Below are positions 17,132 to 26,020 of a DNA stretch of 64,000 nucleotides, piece after piece (positions within the stretch are counted from its first letter, which is position 1; the number at the start of each line of letters is the position of its first letter). The DNA is from Chitiniphilus shinanonensis DSM 23277 (GTDB lineage Bacteria; Pseudomonadota; Gammaproteobacteria; Burkholderiales; Chitinibacteraceae). Location: assembly GCF_000374805.1 (NCBI RefSeq), contig NZ_KB895337.1:1-64000 (forward strand), given 5' to 3'. Below the pieces are notes generated by a model. The model was not told the origin of the DNA. It saw only the letters and a program-made list of their open reading frames with translations, and made no database searches. The position numbers and the translations under genes were made by a program.

Positions 17132-19144
17132 TCAGGCCGCGGCGCGCGGCGGGGCGAAGTCGGCGTTGAGCACGCCGTACACCGCGCGCAGCCGGGCTTC
17201 CAGTTCCTCCAACTGGTGACCCAGCTGGCGATCCATGTCTTCCAGTTCGACGATGCGGCCTTCCAGCGTGTCGGTCGCCTTGTGGATGCGCTTGATGCTC
17301 TCCAGGCGGCGGCGCAGTTGCAGCTGGTGTTCGCGTACCTGGGTTTCCATCGGCGCCATCACCGCCTTCAGCCAGTTCTCCACATCGCGGTTGGCCACTT
17401 CGAACACGTAGACCACGCGGCTGGCCACGGTCTCGAAGAACTTGGCGGTCAGCCGGCCCTGGCTGGTGGTCAGCAGGTTGCTGATGGTGTTGAAGTGCTC
17501 ACGGAACGACTTCTCCAGCCGCGCCAGTTCCTTGTGGTACTTCAGCGTGGAGAACGGCGGCGGCGTCACCTGGCCCAGGCCGTGCTCCTCGCTGAACTTG
17601 CGATACATCGCGGCCATCATCGCCTGGATTTCCGCCACCTGCTCGGCGGATTTGCTGATGTTGCCGTTCACGTCCTTGAAGAAGCGATCCATGATCGCGC
17701 GCAGCCCGCCTTCGCCGAAGGAGAACAGCGAGCGCTCCATCTCGCCGCGGATGCGGGCGATCTCGGCTTTCAGGGCATCCATGCCCAGCAGCGTGAGCAG
17801 CTGGTTGGTCTGCTGGCTGAACACGCTGCGCAACGCCTGGAAGCGCACCAGTCCCTGCTCGAAGTGGCGCTTGTCCGACTGCACCTTTTCCATCATCTGC
17901 GCCACCACGTCGTGGTTCTTGCCGCGCAGCGCGGTCAGCTCGCCCAACTGCTCGCCCAGGCCGCCGCGTCGGGCGCCCAGGATGCCGCGGGTGGCGCCGA
18001 CGATGTCCTCGACCTCGGTCATGGTGCTGTCGCGCACGATGTCCTGCTTGGACGGCAGCAGTTCCTGCGACAGCGCGGTCTCCAGCCGGGTGAGCTGCGA
18101 GCGCGCCAGCAGGTCGGGGTCCTCGTGCACCTTGGCGACCAGCGCCTTCTGCGCCGACACCGGGTAGACCTGGTCGGTGGGCACGCCCAGCAGGTGGGCG
18201 GTGGTGTCCACCTGCCGCGTGATCTCGCCGGCGATCTGCTCGGGGGTCTTCAGGTCGTCCCACAGGCCGTCGATCTTGTTCAGCACCACCAGGCGGCCGC
18301 GCGTGCCGCCCTGCACCCGGCCGATGTGGTTGCGCCACACGTCGATGTCGCTCTTGGTGACGCCGGTATCGGCGGCCAGGATGAACAGGATGGCGTGGGC
18401 GTTGGGCAGCAGGTTGAGCGTCAGCTCCGGTTCGGTGCCGATGGCGTTCAGGCCCGGGGTGTCGAGGATGACCAGCCCCTGCTCCAGCAGCGGATGCGGG
18501 AAGTTGATCAGCGCGTGGCGCCAGGCGGGGATCTCCACCTTGCCCTCGGCGTCCACGGTCATCTTCTGATCCGGGTCCTCGTCGTTGAACAGGCCGTACT
18601 CGCGCGCCTCGTCGATCGGCACGCGCTTGGTGTAGCCCACCTGGCGGAACGCGGCGAGCAGCGCCTCGGCGTTGGCCAGCTCCAGCGGGATGGTGGTCCA
18701 TTCCTCGGGGTAGCGGCGGTATTCGCTGGTGGTGACGTTCTGCTTGCGGGTCTCGATCGGCAGCAGCTGGATCGACGCCGGCTGGCCGGCGTCGTAGAAC
18801 AGTTCGGTGGGGCACATGGTGGTGCGCCCGGCGGACGACGGCAGCACGCGCTGGCCGTAGTGCGCGAAGAAGATGGCGTTGATCAGCTCGGATTTGCCGC
18901 GCGAGAACTCGGCGACGAAGGCGATGTTGAGTTTGTCGTCCTTCAGCTTGTCCAGCAGGATCTGCACCCGGTGCTGGGTCTGCGCGTCGTCGAGGTCCTG
19001 TTCGTTCAGCCAGCGCGCCAGTTGCGACACCGACTGCGACAACTGGCCGCGCCACGCGCTGTAGGCCTGGAAGTCGCCGACGAGGCGGTCACTGCCGGAC
19101 GGGTCGTTCACCGCCAGCGAGTCGAGATGCAGATAATCCATCAT
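17132..19144 (-). CDS. Bacterial dynamin-like GTPase
   Basis: 670 residues. The GTPase domain is at about 70-330, with G1 AEFSRGKS (78-85), a TTMCPTE switch region, G3 LDTPGL and G4 LNKIDG. A long mostly helical region follows (390-670) with predicted coiled coil near the C-terminus (RRRLESIKRIHKATDTLEGR and on). No transmembrane segment. Such proteins remodel membranes or act in chromosome positioning (E. coli CrfC). Two adjacent ATG codons (19144, 19141) follow AGGGAG. It is downstream of mutM in the opposite half of a convergent pair with the HD-GYP gene. Confidence 0.82.
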   Translation of the reverse strand: MMDYLHLDSLAVNDPSGSDRLVGDFQAYSAWRGQLSQSVSQLARWLNEQDLDDAQTQHRVQILLDKLKDDKLNIAFVAEFSRGKSELINAIFFAHYGQRVLPSSAGRTTMCPTELFYDAGQPASIQLLPIETRKQNVTTSEYRRYPEEWTTIPLELANAEALLAAFRQVGYTKRVPIDEAREYGLFNDEDPDQKMTVDAEGKVEIPAWRHALINFPHPLLEQGLVILDTPGLNAIGTEPELTLNLLPNAHAILFILAADTGVTKSDIDVWRNHIGRVQGGTRGRLVVLNKIDGLWDDLKTPEQIAGEITRQVDTTAHLLGVPTDQVYPVSAQKALVAKVHEDPDLLARSQLTRLETALSQELLPSKQDIVRDSTMTEVEDIVGATRGILGARRGGLGEQLGELTALRGKNHDVVAQMMEKVQSDKRHFEQGLVRFQALRSVFSQQTNQLLTLLGMDALKAEIARIRGEMERSLFSFGEGGLRAIMDRFFKDVNGNISKSAEQVAEIQAMMAAMYRKFSEEHGLGQVTPPPFSTLKYHKELARLEKSFREHFNTISNLLTTSQGRLTAKFFETVASRVVYVFEVANRDVENWLKAVMAPMETQVREHQLQLRRRLESIKRIHKATDTLEGRIVELEDMDRQLGHQLEELEARLRAVYGVLNADFAPPRAAA

Positions 19145-19214
19145 GGACAGCTCCCTGAATGCAGGCGCGCAGGGCGGCCCGTCGTATCGTTATGTCGTTG
19201 CCATGCAGTGCGTG

Positions 19215-20030
19215 TCAATGCTGGCACGTCGGGCAGAAAAACGTGGCCCGCTGCCCCTGTCGCAACTGCTGGATCGGTGTGCCGCACACCCGGCACGGTT
19301 CCCCTGTCCGGCCGTAGACGAAGCACTGGAGCAGGAAATACCCCGAGCGTCCGTCGCTGTCGACGAAATCCCGCAGCGTGGTGCCGCCCGCGCGGATCGC
19401 GTCGGTCAATGTCTCGCGGATGGCCGCCACCAGCCGGGCGATTTCCTCCCCGCTCAACCCGGCGGCGTTGCGACGCGGATCCACGCGCGCGCGAAACAAT
19501 GACTCCGAAGCGTAGATATTACCCACTCCGACCACGACATGGTTGTCCATGATCACTTGTTTGATCGCCGCCTGCCGACGGGCGAGCGCTTGGGCGAGAT
19601 GGTCGGTGTTGAACGCTTCGGACAACGGTTCCGGCCCCAGTGCGGCCAGCAGCGGATGCGTGTCCGGCGGCCCGCTGTGCCACAGCATGGCGCCGAAGCG
19701 GCGCGGGTCGCGAAAGCGCAGCCGCCGGCCGTTGTCCAGCACGATGTCGACGTGATCGTGCTTCTCTGCCGGGAACGGCTCGGTCAGCACCCGCAGCGTG
19801 CCGGTCATGCCCAGGTGCACCAGCAGCGTGCCATGTTCGAAGCCGAACAACAGGTACTTGGCGCGGCGCTCCAGGCCCAGCAGCGCTCGGCCGACGACGG
19901 CATCGGGCAGCTCGGGCGGGATCGGCCAGCGCAGGCGGCGCTCGCGCACGATCATCTCGGTGACCTGGGTGCGCTCCAGGTGCGGGGCGATGCCGCGGCG
20001 CGTGGTTTCGACTTCGGGCAGTTCGGGCAT
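19215..20030 (-). CDS. mutM: Formamidopyrimidine-DNA glycosylase
   Basis: 271 residues. The N-terminal catalytic sequence PELPEVETTRRG gives the nucleophilic Pro2 and Glu3. The Lys of RAKYLLF near 57 is conserved. VGVGNIYASE forms the helix-two-turn-helix. The C-terminal zinc finger is complete (CRVCGTPI ... FFCPTCQ). It removes 8-oxoguanine and other oxidised purines and cleaves the abasic site. It is divergent from the TPR lipoprotein gene. Confidence 0.96.
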   Translation of the reverse strand: MPELPEVETTRRGIAPHLERTQVTEMIVRERRLRWPIPPELPDAVVGRALLGLERRAKYLLFGFEHGTLLVHLGMTGTLRVLTEPFPAEKHDHVDIVLDNGRRLRFRDPRRFGAMLWHSGPPDTHPLLAALGPEPLSEAFNTDHLAQALARRQAAIKQVIMDNHVVVGVGNIYASESLFRARVDPRRNAAGLSGEEIARLVAAIRETLTDAIRAGGTTLRDFVDSDGRSGYFLLQCFVYGRTGEPCRVCGTPIQQLRQGQRATFFCPTCQH

Positions 20031-20333
20031 GGGACGGCGGACTCTCTGGCGTTTGGACGGCCGGACGGGAATTCACTTAATATGGCTGCGCCGTGGCCCG
20101 CCGCACCGGCACCCGGCGCGAGACGCCGGCCAGCCGCCCGTCGCGGGCGGTGGGGCGTCCGGATGCGCGACGTTGAAATCCACGGCGGCACGCTCATTTG
20201 TCTCAAACAGGCTGCGCCTGGGCCATGATGGTTTTTGCTGGCCCCGTATCGCCGGCACGAACAGGCTTGCAGCTGCATCGATATTCCAAGACGCCGCGCA
20301 CCGCGCGACGCCGATCAACCCGCGGATTGTGCC
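20031..20333. other. Divergent intergenic region between mutM and the TPR gene
   Basis: 303 bp with no supported gene. A TTAATAT string at 20077-20083 could serve as a -10 element for one of the two divergent genes; no full promoter is clear. Confidence 0.35.
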
Positions 20334-22115
20334 ATGCCCACCACTCCTCGCGTGCGCCTGCCAGCGCTTCTGACGCTGGTTCTGTCCCTCGCCCTCGGCG
20401 CCTGTGCCACCACCGGCCGCCCACCTGCCGCCGCATCCCAGTCCGCCACGGCCAGCGAGCCGGAGGCCATCGACGCCAGCGCCGCCGCCGCGGCGCGCAA
20501 GGCCGAAGAGGCGCGCTATCCCAAGCAGGAGCTCAGCGAGGACATGTTGCTGCGCTTCCTGGTCGGCGACATCGCCCTGCAACGCGGCAATGCCGCGCTG
20601 GCTTCGCAGGCCTGGACCGAACTGGCGCAAAGCAGCGCCGACCCGCGCGTCGCGCGGCGCGCCACCGAGGTCGCCATCGCCGCCGGCCAGCTGAACCAGG
20701 CGCTGGACGCCGCGTCGCGCTGGGTGGCCGAATCGCCGAAGTCGCCCGAAGCGCACCAGGTGATGGTCAGCCTGCTGATCCGTGCCAACCGGCTGGAAGA
20801 GGCGCGCCCGCACCTGGAGGCGCTGTTCGCCGCGCAACCGACCGAAGTGGCGCCGTTCCTGTTGCAGATCCACCGCCTGTGGGATACCAAGACCGACCGC
20901 GCCGGCGCGCTCAAGCTCACTCAGGAACTGACCGCGCCGTACCCCGACATGCCGGAGGCGCATTTCGCCCTGGCCGTGGCCTACGCCAACAACGAGCGCA
21001 ACACCGACGCGCTGGCCGAGCTGGACAAGGTGGACGCATTGCGCCCCGCGTGGGAGCCGTCGCTGCTATACCGCGCCCAGTTGCTGGAGGATCAGCCGGC
21101 CGACGTCCGCATCGCGCAACTGGAACAGGCGGCCAAGCTGCTGCCCAAGTCGGCGGGCGTGCACAACACCCTGGCGCGGCTGTACGCCGAGAACAAGCGT
21201 TATCCCGAGGCCGCCGCATCGTATGAGCGGGTGCTGGCGCTCAAGCCCGACGACCTGGAGGCGATGGTGGGCTCGGGGCTGGTGGCGATGGAGTCCGGCG
21301 ACCTGGACAAGGCCTACGCGCACCTGACCGCGGCCGAGGCGCGCACCCCGGCGCATGCCGGCAGCCTGCGCTTCTACCTGGGGCAGATTTCCGAGGAGCA
21401 ACAGCGCTTCGCCGACGCCGCCTCGTGGTACGAGCGGGTGGACGGCGAACTCAAGCCCGCCGCGCAACGCCGGCTGGTGCGTGTCTACGCCAAGCTCGAC
21501 CGCTTCGACGATGCGCGCGCGCTGGTGGCCGCGCTGCCGGCCGACACACCGGAAAAGCAGGTGGAAAAGGCGCAGATCGAAGCGCAGTTGTGGCGCGAGG
21601 CGCGCGACTATCCCCGCGCCTACACCACCTTGACCGAGGCGCTGAAGCGCCACCCGGACAACGCCGACCTGCTGTACGACCGCTCGCTGGTCTCCGACCT
21701 GAACGGCAACCTGCCGGCGGCCGAAGCCGACCTGCGCCGTTACCTGGAGTTGAACCCCGACAGCGCCACCGGCCTGAACGCGCTGGGCTACACCCTGGTG
21801 AACCGCACCGACCGGGTGGACGAGGCCGCCGGTTACATCGAGCGCGCCATCGCGCTGGAGCCGGACAACGCGGTCATCCTGGACAGCCTGGGCTGGCTGC
21901 GCTTCAAGCAGGGGCGGCTGGACGAAGCGCATGCCGCGCTGGCGCGCGCCTACAAGCAGATGGCCGATCCCGAGATCGCCGCGCATCTTTCCGAAGTGTT
22001 GTGGGTGCAGGGGCGCAAGAGCGATGCCCGCGATGTCTACCGCGCCGCGCTGGCCAAGTCGCCGGACAACGAGGTGTTGCAGGAAACCGGCAAGCGCCTG
22101 GGTATCGCGCCGTGA
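20334..22115 (+). CDS. TPR-repeat lipoprotein
   Basis: 593 residues from ATG 20334; the longer frame has no family sequence. The signal peptide ends in LALGAC (Cys24 lipidated). From about 60 to the end it is alpha-helical with many tetratricopeptide units, for example EAHFALAVAYANNERNTDAL, HNTLARLYAENKRYPEAAA and LNALGYTLVNRTDRVDEAA. It is probably a scaffold on the inner face of the outer membrane. Its stop overlaps the lolB start (TGATG), and this gene pairing upstream of lolB is usual in beta-proteobacteria. Confidence 0.9.
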   Translation: MPTTPRVRLPALLTLVLSLALGACATTGRPPAAASQSATASEPEAIDASAAAAARKAEEARYPKQELSEDMLLRFLVGDIALQRGNAALASQAWTELAQSSADPRVARRATEVAIAAGQLNQALDAASRWVAESPKSPEAHQVMVSLLIRANRLEEARPHLEALFAAQPTEVAPFLLQIHRLWDTKTDRAGALKLTQELTAPYPDMPEAHFALAVAYANNERNTDALAELDKVDALRPAWEPSLLYRAQLLEDQPADVRIAQLEQAAKLLPKSAGVHNTLARLYAENKRYPEAAASYERVLALKPDDLEAMVGSGLVAMESGDLDKAYAHLTAAEARTPAHAGSLRFYLGQISEEQQRFADAASWYERVDGELKPAAQRRLVRVYAKLDRFDDARALVAALPADTPEKQVEKAQIEAQLWREARDYPRAYTTLTEALKRHPDNADLLYDRSLVSDLNGNLPAAEADLRRYLELNPDSATGLNALGYTLVNRTDRVDEAAGYIERAIALEPDNAVILDSLGWLRFKQGRLDEAHAALARAYKQMADPEIAAHLSEVLWVQGRKSDARDVYRAALAKSPDNEVLQETGKRLGIAP

Positions 22116-22666
22116 TGCGATGGATGGGCCGGATGGCGGCGGCTGGCGCCGCGCTGTGGCTGGTCGGCTGTGCCTCGGTGGCGCCGCAGCCGGGCGGCGC
22201 CGTCGCCCATGATTTCGCCGCCGATGGCCGCTTGCTGGCGCGTGGCGAGGTCGATGGGCGCCAGGTCAACGAGAACGCCAACTTCCGCTGGCGCCGCAGC
22301 GGCGAGACCGTCACCGTCGAGCTCGGCAGCCCGCTGGGCGAAACCCGCGCCCGGCTGGTCGCCACGCCGCGGGAGGCGTCGATCCGCATGGCGGACGGCC
22401 GCGAGGCGTACGCCACCGATGCCGACGAGCTGTTGACCGAACTCACCGGCCTGACCCTGCCGGTGAGTCAGCTGCGCTGGTGGATCGAAGGCCAGCCCGC
22501 GCCGACGCTGCCGGTGAAGGAATTGCCGACCGAATCGTCGTCCACCCGCAGCATCGAGCAGGCCGGCTGGCAGGTGTCGTTCTACGATGCCGCGCCGTAT
22601 CCGAAACGGCTGGTGCTCAAACACGAATCGCTGGAAGTCCGCGTCGCGGTCTCCGACTGGCCATGA
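22115..22666 (+). CDS. lolB: Outer-membrane lipoprotein receptor LolB
   Basis: 183 residues with lipobox LVGC (Cys19). Typical LolB sequence follows: DGRLLARGEVDGRQVNENANFRW, VELGSPLGETRARL, and LRWWIEGQPAP. LolB takes lipoproteins from LolA and inserts them in the outer membrane. Start and stop codons overlap those of its neighbours (TGATG upstream, ATGA with ispE downstream), so the three genes are translationally coupled. Confidence 0.93.
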   Translation: MRWMGRMAAAGAALWLVGCASVAPQPGGAVAHDFAADGRLLARGEVDGRQVNENANFRWRRSGETVTVELGSPLGETRARLVATPREASIRMADGREAYATDADELLTELTGLTLPVSQLRWWIEGQPAPTLPVKELPTESSSTRSIEQAGWQVSFYDAAPYPKRLVLKHESLEVRVAVSDWP

Positions 22667-23523
22667 TCGAAGCAATTTCTTCCGACTGGCAGGCGTTTCC
22701 CGCGCCGGCCAAGCTCAACCTGTTCCTGCATATCGTCGGCCGCCGTGCCGACGGCTATCACCTGTTGCAGTCGGTGTTCCAGTTGATCGATCTGGCCGAC
22801 ACCATCGAACTGCGCGTGCGTGCCGATGGCGACGTCCGCCATCACAACCCGATTCCCGGCGTGCCGGCGGAGCACGATCTCACCGTGCGCGCCGCGCGCT
22901 TGTTGCAGGCGGAGACCGGCTGCGCCCTCGGCGTGGACATCCGGGTGACCAAGTACCTGCCGATGGGGGGCGGGCTGGGCGGCGGCAGTTCGGACGCCGC
23001 CACCGTGTTGCTGGCGCTGAACCGGCTATGGGGGCTCGATCTGTCGCGCCGCCGGCTGATGGCGCTCGGGCTGCGCCTCGGCGCCGACGTGCCGTTCTTC
23101 GTCTTCGGCCGCAATGCCTTCGTCGAGGGCATCGGCGAAATCATGACGCCGGTGACCACGCCGGAAGGCTGGTACGTGGTGCTGCATCCCGGCGTGCACG
23201 TGCCGACGCCGGCGATCTTCGGCGCGGCCGATCTGGTACGCGATACGCCGCCGATCGCGCCGGACGATATCGACTACGCCACCACCCGCAACGACATGGA
23301 GCCGGTGGCGTGCCGGCTGTTCCCCGAAGTGGCTGCGGCGCGCGACTGGTTGTCGCAATTCGCGCCGGCGCGGATGACCGGTTCCGGCGCCTGCGTTTTT
23401 GCATTTAGTGCTTCACAAACCGAAAGTGCGTGTGTATTATCTCGGCTTCCTGACGCGACGGCCGGTTTCCGGGCCGCAACAATCGCTCAGCACCCGTTAT
23501 ACGGATTTGCAAGCGACGAGTGA
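22663..23523 (+). CDS. ispE: 4-diphosphocytidyl-2-C-methyl-D-erythritol kinase
   Basis: 286 residues. GHMP-kinase features: [13 protein letters not shown] at 12-24, the ATP-binding loop [14 protein letters not shown], and the C-terminal [10 protein letters not shown]. It phosphorylates CDP-methylerythritol in the non-mevalonate isoprenoid pathway. The last ~45 codons are AT-richer than the rest and seem to contain a promoter for the following tRNA-Gln and prs. Confidence 0.96.
   Translation: MIEAISSDWQAFPAPAKLNLFLHIVGRRADGYHLLQSVFQLIDLADTIELRVRADGDVRHHNPIPGVPAEHDLTVRAARLLQAETGCALGVDIRVTKYLPMGGGLGGGSSDAATVLLALNRLWGLDLSRRRLMALGLRLGADVPFFVFGRNAFVEGIGEIMTPVTTPEGWYVVLHPGVHVPTPAIFGAADLVRDTPPIAPDDIDYATTRNDMEPVACRLFPEVAAARDWLSQFAPARMTGSGACVFAFSASQTESACVLSRLPDATAGFRAATIAQHPLYGFASDE
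23412..23438 (+). promoter_or_regulatory. Candidate promoter of tRNA-Gln/prs inside ispE
   Basis: TTCACA (23412-23417) and TATTAT (23433-23438) are spaced by 15 bp in an AT-rich patch in the 3' part of ispE. Transcription would start ~90 bp before the tRNA. Confidence 0.35.
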
Positions 23524-23534
23524 GCAGGTTCGTT

Positions 23535-23611
23535 AGGGGAGTCGCCAAGTTGGTTAAGGCATCGGATTTTGATTCCGACATTCGAGGGTTCGAATCCTTC
23601 CTCCCCTGCCA
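23535..23611 (+). tRNA. tRNA-Gln (anticodon TTG)
   Basis: 77 nt including an encoded CCA end. The acceptor stem is AGGGGAG (23535-23541) with CTCCCCT (23601-23607), discriminator G, then CCA. The anticodon stem is TCGGA / TCCGA with loop TTTTGAT, anticodon TTG at 23569-23571. The T-arm has GGTTCGAATCC. Location between ispE and prs is common in beta- and gamma-proteobacteria. Confidence 0.97.
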
Positions 23612-23623
23612 GATCGAAGACAG

Positions 23624-23660
23624 AAAAGCGTGTACACCCGTTACACGCTTTTCGTTTTTT
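23624..23660 (+). terminator. Strong hairpin terminator between tRNA-Gln and prs
   Basis: 11-bp perfect stem AAAAGCGTGTA / TACACGCTTTT with a 7-nt loop, then CG and six T residues. It ends only 12 bp before the prs start codon, so prs mRNA must come from read-through of this hairpin or from a start inside it. Confidence 0.85.
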
Positions 23661-23672
23661 CAGGGTTCGGAA

Positions 23673-24623
23673 ATGGCTTACGACAGCCTCATGGTGTTCA
23701 CCGGCAATGCTAATCCCAAGCTTGCCGATAGCGTCGTCAATCATCTCGACATCTCGCTGGGCCGTGCCACGGTCGGGCGCTTCTCCGATGGGGAAGTCAC
23801 GGTCGAGCTGCTGGAGAACGTGCGGGGCCGCGACGTGTTCGTGTTGCAGTCCACCTGTGTTCCCACCAACGACAACATCATGGAAGTGATGCTGATGGTC
23901 GACGCGCTCAAGCGCGCTTCCGCCGGCCGCATCACCGCCGCCATCCCCTACTTCGGCTATGCCCGGCAGGATCGCCGCCCGCGCTCGGCGCGCGTGCCGA
24001 TCTCGGCCAAGGTCATCGCCAACATGCTGCAAGTGGCCGGCGTCGACCGCGTGCTGACGGTGGATGTCCACGCCGACCAGATCCAGGGTTTCTTCGATAT
24101 CCCGGTGGACAACATCTATTCCACCCCGGTGCTGCTGGCCGACATCCGCGCCCAGCAACACGAGGACCTGATGGTGGTCAGCCCCGACGTGGGCGGCGTG
24201 CTGCGCGCCCGCGCCATGGCCAAGCAACTGAACGTCGACATGGCGATCATCGACAAGCGCCGCCCCAAGGCCAATGTGGCCGAGGTGATGCACATCATCG
24301 GCGATGTCAGCGGCCGCACCTGTCTGATCATCGACGACATGATCGATACCGCCAACACCCTGTGCAAGGCCGCCGCCGCTCTCAAGCAGCACGGCGCCAA
24401 GCGCGTGCTGGCCTACGCCACGCACCCGGTGTTCTCCGGCGCGGCGGTCGAACGCATCCTGCAATCCGACCTGGACGAAGTGGTGGTGACCGACACCATT
24501 CCGCTGTCCGAGCCGGCGCAGTTGTCCGACCGGATCCGCGTGGTGTCCATCGCCGGCCTGCTGGCCGAGACGATGCGCCGCATCAACAACGAGGAGTCGG
24601 TGTCCTCGCTGTTCGTCGATTAA
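23673..24623 (+). CDS. prs: Ribose-phosphate pyrophosphokinase
   Basis: 316 residues, the usual length. It contains the PRPP-synthase signature [18 protein letters not shown] and the PRPP-binding loop [12 protein letters not shown], plus the flexible-loop [10 protein letters not shown]. It makes PRPP from ribose 5-phosphate and ATP for nucleotide, His, Trp and NAD synthesis. The ribosome site is weak (AGGG 8 bp upstream) and lies directly behind a terminator hairpin, which may limit expression. Confidence 0.97.
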   Translation: MAYDSLMVFTGNANPKLADSVVNHLDISLGRATVGRFSDGEVTVELLENVRGRDVFVLQSTCVPTNDNIMEVMLMVDALKRASAGRITAAIPYFGYARQDRRPRSARVPISAKVIANMLQVAGVDRVLTVDVHADQIQGFFDIPVDNIYSTPVLLADIRAQQHEDLMVVSPDVGGVLRARAMAKQLNVDMAIIDKRRPKANVAEVMHIIGDVSGRTCLIIDDMIDTANTLCKAAAALKQHGAKRVLAYATHPVFSGAAVERILQSDLDEVVVTDTIPLSEPAQLSDRIRVVSIAGLLAETMRRINNEESVSSLFVD

Positions 24624-24736
24624 ACGAATCACAGCGCGTCCCGGTGGGGCGCGCTTCCGCATTTGGGGGATTGTCCCCGAATCGCATGCCATCTGGTCGC
24701 GGTTGGCGTGTGCTCAATCAAACTGGAATCAACATC

Positions 24737-25321
24737 ATGACTTACGAAATTTCTGCTCAAGCGCGCGAATTGCAGGGCACTGGTGCGAGCCGCCGCCTGC
24801 GCAAAGCGGGCCAGCTGCCCGGCATCGTCTACGGCGGCAACAAGGAACCCAAGGCCATCTCCCTGGACCACAACAGCATGTACTACCAGCTGCAGGAAGA
24901 AGCCTTCCACACCGCGCTGATCAAGCTGAACGTGGCCGGCGAAACCGAACAGGTGCTGGTGCGCAACGTGCAATACCACCCGTTCCGCCAACTGGTGCTG
25001 CATGTGGACTTCCAGCGCGTGGACGACAGCACCAAGGTCGAGCTGAAGGTGCCGCTGCACTTCGTGAACGGCGATACCTCGGTCGGCGTGAAGCTGCAAG
25101 GCGGTTCGATCAGCCACATCCTGAACGAAGTGCTGGTGCGTTGCGTGGCCACCAAGCTGCCCGACTTCATCGAAGTCGATCTGGGCAACCTGGACGCCGC
25201 CCACGGTTCGGTCCACCTGTCCGACCTGAAGCTGCCGGAAGGCGTTGAGTTGATGTCCCTGGTTCGCGGCGCGAACCTGGCCGTCGCCAACCTGAACGGC
25301 GCCAAGGCTACCGCCGAGTAA
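24737..25321 (+). CDS. rplY: Ribosomal protein bL25, long form with CTC C-terminal domain
   Basis: 194 residues. The N-terminal L25 domain (1-~92) binds 5S rRNA: GTGASRRLRKAGQLPGIVYGG and the LVRNVQYHPFRQLVLHVDF strand. The second, CTC-type beta domain (~95-185) ends with DLKLPEGVEL. Placement after prs is the conserved order (usually followed by pth, which is absent here). Start ATG 24737 follows GGAAT; a terminator lies directly downstream. Confidence 0.96.
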   Translation: MTYEISAQARELQGTGASRRLRKAGQLPGIVYGGNKEPKAISLDHNSMYYQLQEEAFHTALIKLNVAGETEQVLVRNVQYHPFRQLVLHVDFQRVDDSTKVELKVPLHFVNGDTSVGVKLQGGSISHILNEVLVRCVATKLPDFIEVDLGNLDAAHGSVHLSDLKLPEGVELMSLVRGANLAVANLNGAKATAE

Positions 25322-25334
25322 TCGAAGGTTGCCA

Positions 25335-25368
25335 ACAAAAAAGCCGACGCAAGCGTCGGCTTTTTTGT
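25335..25368. terminator. Terminator after rplY
   Basis: AAAAAAGCCGACG / CGTCGGCTTTTTT with loop CAAG. The A- and T-runs make it work for rplY and for the convergent gene ending at 25385. Confidence 0.92.
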
Positions 25369-25384
25369 TGCTGGTGCGATCGGA

Positions 25385-25861
25385 TCAGCTGGCCAGGATG
25401 GTGGCCACGGCGCGTTGCCCGGTGTCGGCGGCGCCGCGATGGCCGGAGCGGCGTAGCGCGGTCAGCCATTCTTCGATCAGCGCTTCCAGCTCGGGGCCTT
25501 CGCGCAGGGTGTCGAATCGCCCGCTCAGCCGCGATTCCCAGCCTTCGCCCAGGTATTCGCGGGCGACCAGCAGCACGGCGCGCTTCACCTGGTACAGGCG
25601 CTCGCTGGACGGCAGCTTGTCGTAGGCGCCATGCACCACCGGGGTGTCCGCGGAACGCGGCGCGCCTTCCGGCGTGATCAGCTTCAGTTGCTCCAGCAGA
25701 CGGATCACTTCGGCCGCGCCGGGCATCAGCGCGGTGAGATCGTCGAAACTGCGCCGACCATCGACCATGATCAGCAACTGGCGCGCCTTGGGCGGCACCT
25801 GACCGCTGCGCGAGACCAGTTCCTGCTGGCCCAGTTCCGTCTTGTGATAGATCGTGGCCAT
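25385..25861 (-). CDS. Hypothetical conserved protein (158 aa)
   Basis: Soluble, no signal peptide. It starts MATIYHKTELGQQELVSRSG and continues with PKARQLLIMVDGRRSFDDL, a pattern I associate with uncharacterised proteobacterial proteins; the first ~80 residues look like a compact winged-helix-sized domain, the rest helical. No catalytic motif. Its function is unknown. It converges on rplY and is followed by a shared terminator. Confidence 0.6.
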   Translation of the reverse strand: MATIYHKTELGQQELVSRSGQVPPKARQLLIMVDGRRSFDDLTALMPGAAEVIRLLEQLKLITPEGAPRSADTPVVHGAYDKLPSSERLYQVKRAVLLVAREYLGEGWESRLSGRFDTLREGPELEALIEEWLTALRRSGHRGAADTGQRAVATILAS

Positions 25862-26020
25862 GTTCTCCTCCTTTTCCCAGTACGACAGGAATTCCCTTGT
25901 ACTGTATGAGGAATGGGCCGCGCTTTACAGCGTTTTCTTACTAAATTGCCCTATCCGCTCGGGGCGAAGCCGACGAGCGGTAGAAATTCGACCGGCTGGC
26001 GTGCTTGCTGCGATGCGATA

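Noticed and set aside
17111-19552. Long open frame (813 codons) on the plus strand
   Set aside because: It is antisense to the dynamin-like GTPase gene, has low-complexity Gln/His/Leu/Val/Gly composition and no family signature; it is a GC-skew shadow.
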